Positions 34,313 to 47,133 of a DNA stretch of 64,000 bases are shown here, in pieces (the first letter of the stretch is position 1; every line of letters starts with the position of its first letter). The translations under genes were made by a program, and so were the position numbers. Under the pieces are notes generated by a model. It did not search any database. It had not been told where the DNA came from and saw only the letters and a program-made list of their open reading frames with translations. Source of the DNA: Marsupella aquatica (Eukaryota; Marchantiophyta). Where the stretch lies: assembly GCA_973895155.1 (NCBI GenBank), contig OZ316892.1, positions 2,666,001 to 2,730,000 on the forward strand, read 5' to 3'.

Positions 34313-36538
34313 ATGCTTGGGAGGTGACAAGGTTTTTTTCGTGACAGGTTTTTCCAGCGTTCATTGTCGATGGTACATTCGGAGTTTTGTCGCATGAAAC
34401 TTGAATGTGTGTGGCTGAGCGGATAGGTTAGTGAGAGGGTTTTCTAACGGTGGTTAGAACTCATTGATTGGTATCCGTGGTGCGGAGGAATTGAAGTTTG
34501 CGTCGTTCAGGGTTTATTCGTGTTCGACGGTTTTTCGGGGGAGAGACCAGAGTTTGCATTTTTCAACGGTGTGAGCTGTGCGGTGCGGGAAGGATCGCAC
34601 ATTATAGCTCAAGTTGAAGGTTGAAGCGAGCTGGTCATTTTGGTAGCTGGATAGCTGTCGAGTTGTTACCGAGTGCGACGTGACGAGTGAAGGAGGCGTT
34701 TAGGTTTTTTCACTATCATGACCATACGTAGCGTGCTAGACTATGTAGTGTGCTAGCGGAGTCCATACGTTAGATGGGCCGTAGTGCCTAGTTAGGAGTC
34801 TGGTTCCATGGTAGAGGGTTAGAGGGGGTGCCCTGTTGAGGGTGACTCCTCTAGTAGGACCCTCCCTCAGGGTTGGAGGGTATAGTGTGGAGAGGCTCAA
34901 AGGACGGTTAGTTCTTTGAGTTGAGCCTTTGGCGTTGGGAGAGCCTTGGTAGTGAGTGGAGCTCCTTGGCTATGGTGTCTCGTTAGCTTCGACCTAGATT
35001 CTCCACTGTGGAGTGGGTTTGGCTTGACTGTGTGTGTTCTTACGTGTTTTATGACAGTATGTCTTTCACGGATTTCACTCAAAGAACTCGTAGTGATCGA
35101 TTGTAACTTCGATCAGAGATCAGTAGGATCTGGTAGGCTGTTTGATAGCATCAGCCGTGGATACATTGTGGTTTGTTGAGAGCTTTCCAACGCACTAAAG
35201 ATCGCCTAGTTTGGTCGAGCAAGTTGGAAGTAATCGAAGAATGAAGAATCTGGTTCGTGTTCGACGGTTTTTTAGATTTGGAAAGCTTGAGTGCGGAAGC
35301 TCTGTTGGAAGTCATCCAGATCGGGTGAGAGGTTTCTGATGTTGATCCTTGTCTGATTTGAAACATCAATTCAATCGTGTAGAACTATTTAGCTCTGGTG
35401 TGTGGAGCGAATTGTTGTTTAGAGAGGGACCGTTGCAGATTTCTGTATTGATGAATCTATGCGCAAGCGCTGCCAGATTTCAATGCGTTGGTAGTAGATC
35501 TGGATGACAGAGTGTAGATCTGTGTTGTGTGATCAGTGGTGCGGAAGCGCTGTCCTAGTTGTGGCTCATAGATCGTGAGCGAAAGCGCTGTGCAACTTCG
35601 GAAATGTATAGGCCAAAATGTTGTCCAATTTTTAGCTCGAAGTACAGACCTCAGTTGTAGTTGATTTCTTGTGGAGAGATAGCTATGGTGGCCAATTGAA
35701 TTCTGGTCCAGACAAATTCATTTTCCGCCGAGGATTCATGGAGGCTTCGAGGCAACTCGTGGTAGCTCGGGGCAAGTGGGCGTGAGAGGCGGAGAAAAGG
35801 AGCAAGCTTGCTTGCTTGGGCGTGAGATAGTTTTGCAGATTTGTGAGTAGTTCTGTGAGTATTGTGTTGCATAATTGGTCACCCATCTTTACACTATTCT
35901 GCCTGCAAGACGCTTAACTGGCAGGTTCTGAATTCTCCTAGTGTATAGACTGCCTTAGAGAAATTGGTGTAATATTTGGACGTTTTCCCCCATATATGCA
36001 TCGTTTTAGGTTGCGTTAGGACCGGTTTTGGGATTCCTAGCGGATGGTGGTGGATAGCGTTTCCATGCAGGTGACATTATCAAATGCTGGGAGTGCGAGG
36101 AGCACGTCATAGACTACTAGCGGAGTAGCTACATTGCGTTAGGATTGTGTGGTTTGTTTTGTGGATTCAGGGGGCGCCACGGTTGGTGGATTGTGTTACC
36201 TTGATTTCCATTTTGTATTTCATTTGCGATTGGAGGGTTGTCATTGGGCTTCCTGTGTTTGGATCCCCTCCATTGCTGCTTCTTGCTTGCGCGCCCATTG
36301 TTAGGGCTGACGCTGATTTCCGGAGTAGTTTTACTCCAGTGTGCTGCCGGTAGTGAGGCTGGAGTGATGACTAGTCAGACTACCTATGTTTCTCTCACGG
36401 TGAGACTGGAGTAATGACCAGTAGACCATGGGAGGTTGCTTGTGGTGATGACAGGTTAGGTTGCCCACACCCATGTAGCTATTAGGGCTAGAGTAATACG
36501 GCAACATCAACGTTACTTGGTTAATTAGTGGTGGTGAT
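34313..36538 (+). other. Long retrotransposon leader
   Basis: 2.2 kb between primer site and gag with no convincing frame. Near 35.28-35.60 kb the motif GCGGAAGCGCTGT recurs in four variants (about 35295, 35462, 35540, 35580), some with the palindrome AGCGCT. A packaging or regulatory role is possible but unproven. Confidence 0.5.
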
Positions 36539-38167
36539 TTGGTGGTGGTGCTGTTGCGGCTTGTCATCACGGAGCAGTTTGGTGGTCCTGTTGGGGACCT
36601 TGGTGCTGACACTGGTGGTTTTACACGGAGTGGATTGAGGTATCGGCTACCTTTTCCACTACCATTAGTTGATGAGGACGAGGATGAGGGTGTCCCAAAC
36701 ATCAAGTCTTCAGTTGTATTGTCCAGTATAGCAGCCCCATTGATTTGGGATATGGACGGGATGTACAGGGCCATGAAGGGCCCACGACGTTACTCAGGGG
36801 CAGTGGGCACCATTGAGTTAGAGGACTTCATTCAGGAGTTTGATACATGGTGTGATATGCAGATGTTGCGTAACGCCACGTTATTTACACCTTTCTTGGC
36901 ATGGAAGGGGTTGTTTCAGCACTTGGAGGGGCCTCCCATGGATGATTATCATGAGTTCCGGAAGGATCATGCTATTAAGATTGAGGCATGGAGACAACAT
37001 TGGTCTCCAGCCTATGTGTCTATCACTCATGGTGGTGTTGGTACTAGTAGAGGCACTAGTGGAGGTGCTAGTGGAGGCACCAGTGGAGGCACTAGTGGGG
37101 GCACTAGCGCTCCACCTTCGTTCAGCCCAGTTACAGAGTTCTTCAAGAGGTTGAAGAAGAACTACCCAGGGGTGAAGACAGAGAAGTTGAGGAGTCTTTA
37201 GGAGTTTGAGAGAAAGACTGGTGAGAGTCTTCGTGAGGCATACACTCGTATGCGGCGTTTGATTTCAGTTACCCAGGGTGTGACTGAGGCACAGGCTGTC
37301 TAGTTCTGGTATGGGATTTTGGACAGAGAGTTGCGGAGGAGGGTACGTGATGCTACTCTGATGAGTGATGATCCACCCACGTTGTCCCGTGTGTTTGTTT
37401 TGGCTGAGAAGATTGAGCTTAACATGGTGGAGGAGAGGGTAGTGACATCTGCATTCAGTAGGGATACAACCACTACTTCTCGTGTTCAGCCAGCCACTTT
37501 ACAGTCTCGTAGTAGTGGTGGTGGTGGTAGTAGTGGGAGTTGTGGAGGTTCGGCATGACCTCAATCAGGTTCCAGAGGGACGAGTGTGCAGAGACCATTG
37601 CCTTCATATGCTGCCCAGCAGCAAGGACCAATGTGTTGGACATGTGGAGGTGATCATGTCCGGAGGGTTTGTCCCCAGGAGAGTGGGGGACGGAGTTTAG
37701 AGGATGGATCTCAGTCAGCCCAGGTGCAGTGTGATCATTGTGGTCGAGCAGGTCATCCTCGAGACCGTTGTTTTGACCTATACCCACAGTTGAGGATGGG
37801 TGGTCGAGGTCGTGGTGGAGCACCTCAGAGAGGCCGAGGTGGTGGAGGTGGTAGAGGTGGTAGGGGTGGTAGAGGTCCACCAGCAGTTGGAGCGCCTATA
37901 GTGGCTGCCCCTCCCCCTATGACAGAGGCTGCTATGGCGGCTAGGATTGAGCAGTTTGGAGCAGAGACTTGCTACTATGGCTGGTATTCCACCTCGAGTA
38001 GGTTTGGGAGCAGGGGCTTCCACGTCTTATGGAGGGATGATCTCTCTTATATGGCGAGTGCGGCACAAGTTGAGGCATCAGTTGCATTGACAAGAGGTGC
38101 AACTAGAGCTTCAGAGCCACGTGGTGCCACTGTGGAGTTGGACCCACAGAGGGGTGAGGCAGGCTAG
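36539..38167 (+). pseudogene. Gag polyprotein with two CCHC knuckles, three in-frame stops
   Basis: One frame of about 540 codons. Residues 90-165 are the retrotransposon gag core (IELEDFIQEFDTW, FLAWKGLFQHLEG). A GGTSGGTS repeat follows, then FFKRLKKNYPGVKTEKL and SLREAYTRMRRLISVTQG. Near the end are CWTCGGDHVRRVCP and CDHCGRAGHPRDRCF, two zinc knuckles for RNA binding, and an RGRGG-rich stretch. Stops at 37199 (TAG), 37301 (TAG) and 37556 (TGA) break the frame, each explained by one C-to-T or G-to-A change, so this copy cannot make full Gag. The start codon is uncertain: the open frame begins at a GTG. Confidence 0.85.
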
Positions 38168-38469
38168 GCTTCCCCAGTCATTCTTGTTGTCAGAGGTGCT
38201 TAGGACTCCATCCATGGTTCCTATGAGACCTGTTGAGCCAATAGTGGATACAGGGGCATCTACATCACGTGTAGTAGACACAAATGTAGCCTCTAGTGCA
38301 GTGTTGCGGATGGCAACCTCAGTATTAGGATCCTCATTGTTTTCAGCAACTAAGTTGACATGACTCGTGTATTTCAGCTAGCTGGCACGTTGTGTGAACG
38401 TGGGAGTGTTGCTGCTACGAGTGCTGAGGTGTGTGAGGGTGTTGTTGTTGAGCACCCCTTAGTGTCAGA
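38168..38469 (+). pseudogene. Retropepsin-like protease segment
   Basis: The frame after gag reads PVEPIVDTGASTSRVVD; DTGAS is the aspartic protease active-site motif, placed as expected between gag and the rest of pol. Two frame changes (near 38165 and 38355) are needed to read from gag through it to the MITE insertion at 38470. It would release mature proteins from the polyprotein. Confidence 0.65.
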
Positions 38470-38806
38470 GGGCATCACCACCGAGATAGGAAACAGGAAA
38501 ACAAGATTACTGGTACCAACAAAAAGTTTCCTGTTACTAGTAAAAAACATGATCTAAAAATGTACCATTTAAAGTCTTATTTTTCAAAATAATTAAAATC
38601 GTGGGTTTTTTTTGTGAGCGCCAAGCACTGCTATTGTTAGCTCCGGGCGCTAGCAATATGATGATGACAAACCAAAACAAAAAAAACTTTTTTTCCCCAA
38701 AAATAAATCCAAAAAAATAAATCCAAAAAAATCACCACCCACTTTCCTGTTACCAGTAACTATTTCCTGTTACTGTTTCCTGTTTCCTGTCGTTTGTAAA
38801 TACCCC
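38470..38806. mobile_element. 337-bp hAT-like MITE with 8-bp duplication GTGTCAGA
   Basis: Flanked by GTGTCAGA at 38462-38469 and 38807-38814. The ends are related inverted sequences (left GGGCATCACCACCGAGATAGG, right complement GGGGTATTTACAAACGACAGG) that share AGGAAACAGGAAA further in. No coding capacity. An 8-bp duplication is typical of hAT transposons. Removing it with one duplication keeps the retrotransposon frame open. Confidence 0.8.
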
Positions 38807-38829
38807 GTGTCAGATGTTGCATCAAGTAC

Positions 38830-39210
38830 CACTAGTAGAAACCGGGGGGTATTTAGACCCCATAAAACAACTATTCAGTACCGTATAGGACTTGGAAACG
38901 ACTGGGAAGGACTCCAGTCCTTTATAGGACTATGAGTCGTATGTTTTGTTACTATAATCAACTGAGTCCTTTATAGAATTGGTTTATAAGTCATTTTATA
39001 GACTGGATTTTCAGTCTATTGTAGTCTTTGTGTGGGTAGGTTTGGTGAGTCTTTTTCAGTCTTTTATGGACTGCGATGGTGAGTCGTTGGACCGACTCAA
39101 AAGGTTATGGAGGGTAGTCTTTAAGTATACTTTGTGGGTTTATAAAACGACTAAAGTAGACACTTTGTGGGGTATGTACAAGTCTTTCATGTCAACTAGA
39201 AATGAGTGAT
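38830..39210 (+). repeat. Left terminus and subterminal repeats of the CACTA element
   Basis: Repeated AGTC(C/T)TTTATAGGACT, GAGTCGTATG and TAGTCTTT words in both orientations over about 380 bp, next to the CACTAGTAGAAA terminus. Probable binding sites for the TnpA-like protein. The words differ from the GTCATTT set of the two elements at 1-16.5 kb, so this is another CACTA subfamily. Confidence 0.75.
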
Positions 39211-39694
39211 GAAGACCCCACTATACTACTTGGAATGAACTCACTCTTGTGCACAAATAACACATTCCATTCATGTTTTATTGTGTACTTGGAATGAACT
39301 CACTCTATAAGGTCACCATTCACCATGTTAACATTAGAACCTCACACAAATTTTCAGAAAGCCATCTTCTATACCATGTACACTAATATGAATTCACAGA
39401 TTCAAACATCATAGACTACAAAGAAGGTCACAAAGCATTCGTCTATACCATACACACTAATACTAAAATGATACAAAACAGATTCAAGTATCATAGACAA
39501 TCACCATAGAGCCATAGTTTGACATCAATCACTTGTTTCATATATACAAAATTCAGAAATATCAATGTCACACACAACGGCTCCTTCATTCTCTTTACCA
39601 AATGGAAAAATTGGTACATATATTTCTTGGATCTTTCCAAGGCAATGTCAAAATGTAACACATGTCACATGATTCTATCTACACTTGCATTCAG
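39211..39694. other. Non-coding, between subterminal repeats and TnpA-like gene
   Basis: AT-rich; no coding frame supported. Probably the 3' flank of the TnpA-like gene. Confidence 0.4.
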
Positions 39695-42600
39695 TCACTG
39701 CAGACTAACACACTCTGATGGCCAGAGCACAAGAGATCCTACTGCATCTGCAATTATTTCCTGAGGTGGATCATCGTCTCTATTCGGAAATGGCAAATTA
39801 CAATCAGATACAATCACTGTAGTCAACAACACTACTACATGGTCATCCGGGACCACTTTGCCATGGAATTTAGCATGATCCGGTCGCAAAATGCCTGTAC
39901 CCACACATACCTGCGAGTCATCCTCCCATGATAGAAGATTATGGACTGGCTCTGCTGTGGCTATGACCTCCACCTTACCCTGGCTGCTTTTCTTGGCTTT
40001 CCTGGGTGGCTTATACATGACATTATTCATACCTTGGTTGCGAGTCATGACTTTGGCACGAGTGTTTTGTGCTGGTGATCGAGAATTGGATACACTCTTC
40101 TTCAAAGAATCTGCATCCATATTTGACACTTCCAATTGTATAGCAGGATTTCCCTGCGATATCATCTCAGTATCTGCCAACATTGTACTTGCTTCAATTG
40201 AAGCATCTACAATCTTACTTGCATCCAATGTTGCTCCCAAGTTTCGACGTCGCTTCACCCTGCTCCCACTTGGTTGAGAGTCTGTCAACTCTGCATCAAC
40301 TACAATTCAGTGCATTGTCCAACATAAGTGAATCACTCAGACATCACATGTGCGCCATGTACATGTCACCAACCACAAAGTTGTCACTATCTCGTTACCA
40401 TTATGAACAGCCTTCTTCCCCTTCTTTACCATTGCCATATCCTCCATGTCTGCTTCTGCTGATCAATAAACACACCACAATATTCAGGTTCAATCTATTA
40501 ACCACTGAATTGTTTCTCAACAATGGTAGGAGAGGAATTTAAAGCATCAGCTTACCTGATACCTCCTTGGCTATGGTCACTGAGGCACTGGGCACATCTT
40601 TTTCATTGCTCTTTGAATCACCTGATACATCAATCATGATGTCACTTCAGATCCCAGTTGATCCAACCAGTTCTTACAGAAAAGATTACCTCCAACCGGC
40701 TTAAGCTTCACAAAACTCCATGCACTTTTCAAATGTAATGTACTGGATCATAGCAGGTTACCTATCTCAGCAACCTTTTTGCCATTCTGCTTACTGATTA
40801 CAGGGTCCTTCTCTGCCTCCACTCTTCCTGCATTCAAACCATTCACTTACTGATTATAGGGTCCTTCTCTGCCTCCACTCTTCCTGCATTCAAACCATTC
40901 ACTCAATTCATGAAAACTTACTTCTAACATTTGAACATAGGACACAATGAACAATGGGCTGGTGTCATTTCCATACCTATGTCAGATTTGCCAATTCCCT
41001 TTTTTGTTAACAAGGGCACACTTTGTACAATGTTGCCCTCATTGTTTGGTTGGGAACCACACAATTTTTCAATCACAAGCTTGAAATTAGATTCCACTGA
41101 TGCAAGAAGGTTCGCTACAGATGCCTCCACAATATCCAAACGATCAGCCAATTTACTTTCCACTCGAGGGAGTCCACACTCTAATGACTTCAACCGTTCA
41201 CACATCTCTGTGAGAGTTGTAACAGTTCCCTATCATAACACAGCTTACATATCTCAGATAATTGTCCCCAAGAACTGGTTGCTTACTTCCTACTACAATT
41301 CTTTCTGATGCTCAAGGGCAAATAGTCACAGAACATACATAATTACAACATAATCACCTGTTTGGAAGTCACACTTGTCACCTCACTCCTTTGTTTCATG
41401 AACTCCTCTCTCACTTCTTGTGCTGATGGTTTTTCACCTGTCAATTTCTTCTGCAGTCCACATCAACATACATATGAATGAAACCAAGTGTTGATTGTCA
41501 ATGAAAATGTAATAATGGTAGCAAGATGATAAGTTTGAGGCTTACTATCAGGCATGTCACTGCCTTACCAATTGTTCTTTCACTGGAGCATAACTTCCTC
41601 TCCCAGCCTGTGACAGGTGTTTCACTTTGCCTCGAGCATTTGACATCAGTTCACTTTTGCTCTGTCCAGCCTCTGACATGAACCCTTTGATTAACCGTGT
41701 CCATTGATCCAATTCCAATGATGGGGGTGGTGGCATTCTCCTGTTAGAACCATTGTCTATCCACATCCTTTTCAACCTATGCCTCTCTTGTTTCAAAATC
41801 CTCATTGCATAATCTGATATGCAATCTTCAACTGGGCCCTTACCATCATTACCAACATAGTCCCACCGTTCAAGAATGTCCTTGCAGATAGCAGCCCAAT
41901 CAGCTTTGTTCTGACTCCTAAACTCTGTAATGCTCAAATCTAACCAACGCAATACTTCTCCTCTTAGGTCAGAATGCCAACGGTTCTTACCATCACATGT
42001 GGGAGTTATCCAAACATCGGAATTCACTTCTACTTTACCAAATTTGTTACTGTCTCCTGCCTTGGTACTCCCTGAAGCGCTACTAGGTGTCCCTCCACGG
42101 CCTGGTGTCCCCCCACGGCCTGGGGTCCCTCCACGGCCTGGGGTCCCTCCACGGCCTGATCTCCCCCCACGGCCTGGATTGCATTGTCCAAACCTCCCTG
42201 GAGTCCCTGCACATTTACAGGATCCATTAGGTAAGTATGAATCATAAATCCTGCTGCCAAATATACACTGGACTTCAGAGCAATTCTGCAATGACCAAGT
42301 TACCTCTCCCTTGGCGCATAGATGGTTCTGGACCACCTGCCCTATTGCTTTGTCTTGATGAATTAGGGCCGTTTCTCCCGCCTGTGAATGATTGCCTCCA
42401 ATCTAAACGTGGATGGCCTTTGTTGTTTTCGTGATTGTCCCAATCAGAGTCTGCATACCAACAGGTACATGCCACACTCATGGACCTATAAGATAAACTC
42501 TTTGCCCTAGCTACACATCAGATAAGTCCATATTGAGCTAAATCTCTACTACCATCACAAAATCACTAGCACAAGGCACTTACTTGTCCAATCATCCTCC

Positions 42601-42952
42601 TCACCTTTCCATTGCCCTCTATACCCGTCTCTAACACGCTCTGGGTGTTCATATTCATCCCATCCATCTTCTGCTCCATCATAGTCATCATCATAATTAT
42701 CAGGCGTCCCTTGCCAATAACTCTGGCTCCTTCTAGGGTATGGATTATGTGATTTCTCTCTAGCTGCCCACCTACCTGGGACTTGATGAGGGCCCTATGC
42801 ATCCTGCACAGGTGCATTTTTCTGTGAGCCCCCTGCATCTGGGTCTCCATCCATATCCAATCTTTCCTCTTCACCCCACTCTCCAAGCCCCATGTCTGTC
42901 TCCATGTCATCACCCTCTTCCCCCATAGCTTCTGCACAACACCCACAACCAA
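39695..42952 (-). CDS. TnpA-like CACTA accessory protein, multi-exon
   Basis: Second gene of the CACTA element, presumably binding the subterminal repeats. Exons on the minus strand: about 42930-42590 (acidic EERLDMDGDPDAGGSQ, RRSQSYWQGTPDNYDDDYD, donor GTAAGT, one internal TAG); about 42460-42300 (DWRQSFTGGRNGPNSSRQ); about 42215-41560, with four to five GRGGTP repeats, then WHSDLRGEVLRWLDLSITEF and KQERHRLKRMWIDNG. Further exons lie near 41205-40975 (a coiled coil) and 40288-39695 (basic KPPRKAKKSSQG, then VGTGILRPDHAKFHGKVVPD and a conserved end). The last exon is typical of plant En/Spm-type proteins. Exon limits are approximate. Apart from the one TAG, which may lie in an intron or be a mutation, the frames are largely open. 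Confidence 0.65.
42085..42175 (-). repeat. 18-bp coding repeat, GRGGTP units
   Basis: CACGGCCTGGGGTCCCTC-type units repeat about five times and encode tandem GRGGTP on the minus strand inside the TnpA-like gene. Confidence 0.85.
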
Positions 42953-43103
42953 ACAGGGAGAATCAGCACACTAACTTCAAAGTATCAATCAATTTCATGC
43001 ATATCCAACTATCCTAAACATCATTCCAGGCAGCAATTCCCGTTCTATGACTCTGTGCAGGTAGTCATCCTCAACCTCATACTTGCCAATCGCCAGCTGT
43101 TGC

Positions 43104-46100
43104 CTATTGCAAATCATCAACCTCATCATATTCCATTTGCCCAGGTTCATCATATGTCTCTCTCAATGTTAAGGGGATGTAGTCAGTCCCTGCCCGAGTT
43201 GGAAGTACAGTCTCATGACTAGGATGCTCGAATGCAGCATGGTCATCCAAATTGAACTCTACTTTACTTCCATCCATCCGCTTGTTCCGTGCTTGGCTAT
43301 GGCATACCACCCTCCAGCCATGGGACTCCTCCACATCTGCAAAGAAAGCCTGTTCAACTTGGCTAGGGAAAACAAAAGGCTAAGACCATTCTGGTACTCT
43401 GGACCTAAAATTGGCCAACAAGAACCCATCATGATCACGCTTCATGGTGGCCCTTGGTCTCTGCCACTCTGATTTCACCCATGATCCCTTCATCAATATC
43501 ACTGGGACACTTGTGTTACCATAATTCAACACCCAAATGTCGGTCAACTCCCCCACGTAACCCATCTTCATCCACCCCCTCTGTTCTTCAGAGGTTCTCT
43601 GCTCAAACACATAAATCAAACCACAATCATATGATACACAATGGTCACCCTGCTCATCCCTCACTCGATAATGATTTCCATAAGCTCTCATCCGTTTGTA
43701 GGTTAGAATAGACAATTAATCGTGGTGGCACAGATAGAAGATACAAATCCTTCTCCATATCTGGGTGATGTCTACTATGATCTCGAGTTGTCACCCGAAT
43801 CCACTGCTCGAACTGTGGGAAGGGATCTTGCTGCCCAGAGTGTGCAGCTTTTTGCATATCATATTCCCTGCAATATGAGGTACAGGCATAGTTAGGTCTA
43901 AACAACACATGACAACCTAAGATCACCCTTGGAACAGACAAGAAGCATCACAACAAAGGCAAGTCAATTCAATCACTCACCTCCACCATGGTTGCATAGG
44001 CTCTGTGTTTGCCAGCACATATGAATGAGCCTTGTCTCGAATCGCAACAGGCAGCTTAACAGCACGTCCCACACCTTCAACAACCTCGCCACTCACTCCA
44101 TCATCTTCACCAGATTTCCAAACTCTTGTCATAGCTTCACCAGACCTAGCCATGTACTCTGTTAGGAATCCCAACGTCTCATCCTTAATGTACCCCAATG
44201 CCATGGAAGCCTCTGGCCTATAGTATGTTCTCACATGACCTTTCAACAACTTCATGTATCACTCCATAGAGTACATCCATCTGGTACTGACTGGCCCATA
44301 CTGCCCTAGCTCTTCTACCACATGGATTAGGAGATGAGTCATAACATCAAAGAAAGCAGGGGGGAAGTATATCTCCAAGTCACAGAGGACATAAGCAGCA
44401 TCCTGCTTCAACTGCTCCAATCCTTGGGGATCCCACACTTTCACACATATACGGCGAAATACATTGCACAGTCGAAGAATGACATTACGGACTGGTTTCT
44501 GCATGAGACCTCTGAGGCATAGGGGCAGAATGTGCTGCATCAACACATGGTAGTCATGTGTTTTCATACTGCCAAGTTTATTCTTTGTAATATGCTTCTT
44601 GAAGGCACCAGCATAGCCAGAGGGCACTTTCAAACAACTCAATCTATACAAGAATGTCTTCCATTCATCCTGTGTGCACACATAGGGAGCTTGGAACTTG
44701 AGAAGTACATTGGGATTGCTTGCATGGGGCTTCAACCAAAGGTGAGGGCGAATCCCCTTTTGTTGCATATCAGCTCGAACTGCTCCTGTATCTTTCTCAC
44801 CCGACAAGAACTTCAGCAAGCTCTCACAAATATTTTTCTCAATGTGCATGACGTCCACATTGTGTTTGCTGGGCTCGAATTCCTGCACTCCACAAAGCAA
44901 AGAATTCAACAACAGAAACACTAATTAACCACATAGGAGGATTGTAACCAACATCAATCCACCATTGCTCCAATCTAAATTGCAATCATATAGGGGCTGG
45001 AGGCTAAGTACATTACCCTCCAGTACTCCAACTCCAAGTCCATCAAGGTCTGTCTTTTCACACCGTGTTTCACCACTGGATCCTCAGGTTCTCGATCAGT
45101 GGCACTTCTCTTGTCCCAATCAGACTTCCTGGCTGCCCACCTCAGGACTTGCTCTCTGGTGACCCTCTGTGGTGGGCCACAAAGCTTTGTTTTGTTGTTG
45201 AAGTGTGCAATTTGAGACCGTGTGTGCCTGTAAGGATGATCAACAGGCAGATACCTTCTATGCCCCTGAAATTTCATACTGTGCAGGGCATGCGACCACT
45301 CACTTGTCACATTTTTCCCACATGGTGTGCACCCCACATAGCCCTTTGTCACTCATCCAGATATGATGCCATGGCCTGGGTAATCTGCTATATCCAGCAA
45401 ACAAATTGCATGCAGTCTAAAGGGGCTGGGTCGAAGAAGCCCCTTCAGAACATCATGGGTTAACACCCCTTCTATCCACAAAGTCTTCCACTCTTCCACT
45501 GTTGGAGCCAACATGATATCTATGAATTGCTCGGTCACAGAAGCTGGTCCAGGGATTAACAGCACCATCATGACAAAAAACCTCTTTGTAGTCATCCATG
45601 GGGGAAGGTTGTAATTTAGCAGCGTAACCAGCCAACATGAATAACGGTTGTTTTTGTCTCCAAATGGGTTTACTCCATCCAGTGATAGACCAAATCAAAA
45701 GTTCCGCTTCTCTGCAGCAAACTGTGGCCACCTCTCATCAACAAATTTCCAATGGTTGGAATCTCCAATGTGACGCTGCAGGCCATCACTGCTCTTGTTA
45801 TCAGGAGTCCATGTCATCAGCTTGGAAATGGCAGGGCATCTAAACAGACGTTGTAGTCTAGGAATGAGAGGAAAATGACGAAGAACCTTGGCAGGGTGTG
45901 TACATTTCCCTACATTCTTGTACCTGTGCTTACCACAATGAGGGCATGTCAATTTATCTGCATGCTCTTTGCGAAAGAGAACACACCCATCAGGGCATGC
46001 GTCAATAGACACATAGTTCAGCCCAAGGTTAGACATCAATTTCCTAGCCTCGTACATATTTTTTGGAATTGAATTACCATCTGGTAACACATTTTGGCGC

Positions 46101-46805
46101 AGGAAGGTCAACAACTCTGTCACAAATATATTGGGAACATTGTGATTGCCACAGATGTTCAACAACAACACGACAAAACCCAGCTTGGAGCAGTTCGACC
46201 CCTCGTAGATAGGAATGCAAGCTTCTTTGATGTGTTTTGGGCCCCCAAACACCCACTCCCTCTCTGCTGCACCTTCCCCAATGTCAAAGTTAGGTTCAGC
46301 TTGGCCGTCTCCAATGTGTGGCTACGGTTCATTGTCCTCTTCTGATTCCACTATGTCGTAAAAAGCATCAAGGTCTTCAAAAATCTCTTGAACCATTCTT
46401 GGGACATCCATCCCACCGTCCTCAGTGACTGCCTCTGCATCTCCATCTTGGTCATCCACGTTCTCATGTTGGACCCCAGGACCATCCTCTGCACAGTCTA
46501 TGTCCTGCTCTACGTAGTCTCTACGCCTAGCTATATTAGAATCCACAAAGTCAGCTCTCCACTCTTCATCAGAGGAGTCTTCTTCTGCTGGTACATTCCA
46601 AACCCTCCACTGAGGGTGCCTTTCATGCCGCAGCAGGTGAAGGTGCACAGTGTTCAAACTCAACGACTTGAATCCTTGGCACTGTGTGCATGGGCATCTC
46701 ATCCTCCTACTCCTACCTTGGGCGGCCCGGGCTTGTTCACGCATCCACAATTTAGAATCATGATGCCTAATCCTAAATGGGTTGTGAAGAGGCAACCTTG
46801 GAGCC
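43104..46805 (-). pseudogene. CACTA transposase (tnp2, DUF4218, DUF4216), with stops and frameshift
   Basis: From ATG at 46805: transposase-associated domain (CPCTQCQGF, EEDSSDEEW). Next is tnp2 with CPDGCVLFR, CPHCGKHRYKN and LRHFPLIPRLQRLF, then LSLDGVNPFGDKNN and LLNYNLPPWMTTKRFFV to about 45010. After an intron come NVDVMHIEKNICES and the DUF4218 region (PPAFFDVMTHLLIHVVEELG) to about 43980, then another exon and DUF4216 (YDCGLIYVFEQ, MGYVGELTDIWVLNYGN). It keeps one frame across stops at 46322 (TAG), 45695 (TGA), 45353 (TGA), 44259 (TGA) and 43380 (TAG), with one slip near 43715. The domains are in family order and nearly complete, so the gene decayed in place. It cannot now move the element. 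Confidence 0.9.
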
Positions 46806-47133
46806 ATCACTATACACACGCACTCAGCACCCTGTCATTTTATTATGCAAGTGAAAAATACACTTCCTGTTAAGGATTTCACCCCCGACTGTACTTGCCA
46901 AAATACGTAACGTTCCAAAAAAACAAAAAAACAAAAAATATAGGTGCCTGAGTCATGTACCTATTCTCAAGTGAATGAGACAAAATTCCTAAATGTTTGA
47001 GGGTGTCAACTCCTCCGCTGTCCTCACATGTACTGCCTCTGCACGTACATCCATGACCATATCAGAGTCCAATCATGTATAGTCATAGACACAGGTGCCA
47101 GGTGCGAGACCGGTGTGAGATGTCCTCATCTTA

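Noticed and set aside
46388-46873. 161-codon plus-strand frame
   Set aside because: Antisense shadow of the tnp2 N-terminal region with no family resemblance.
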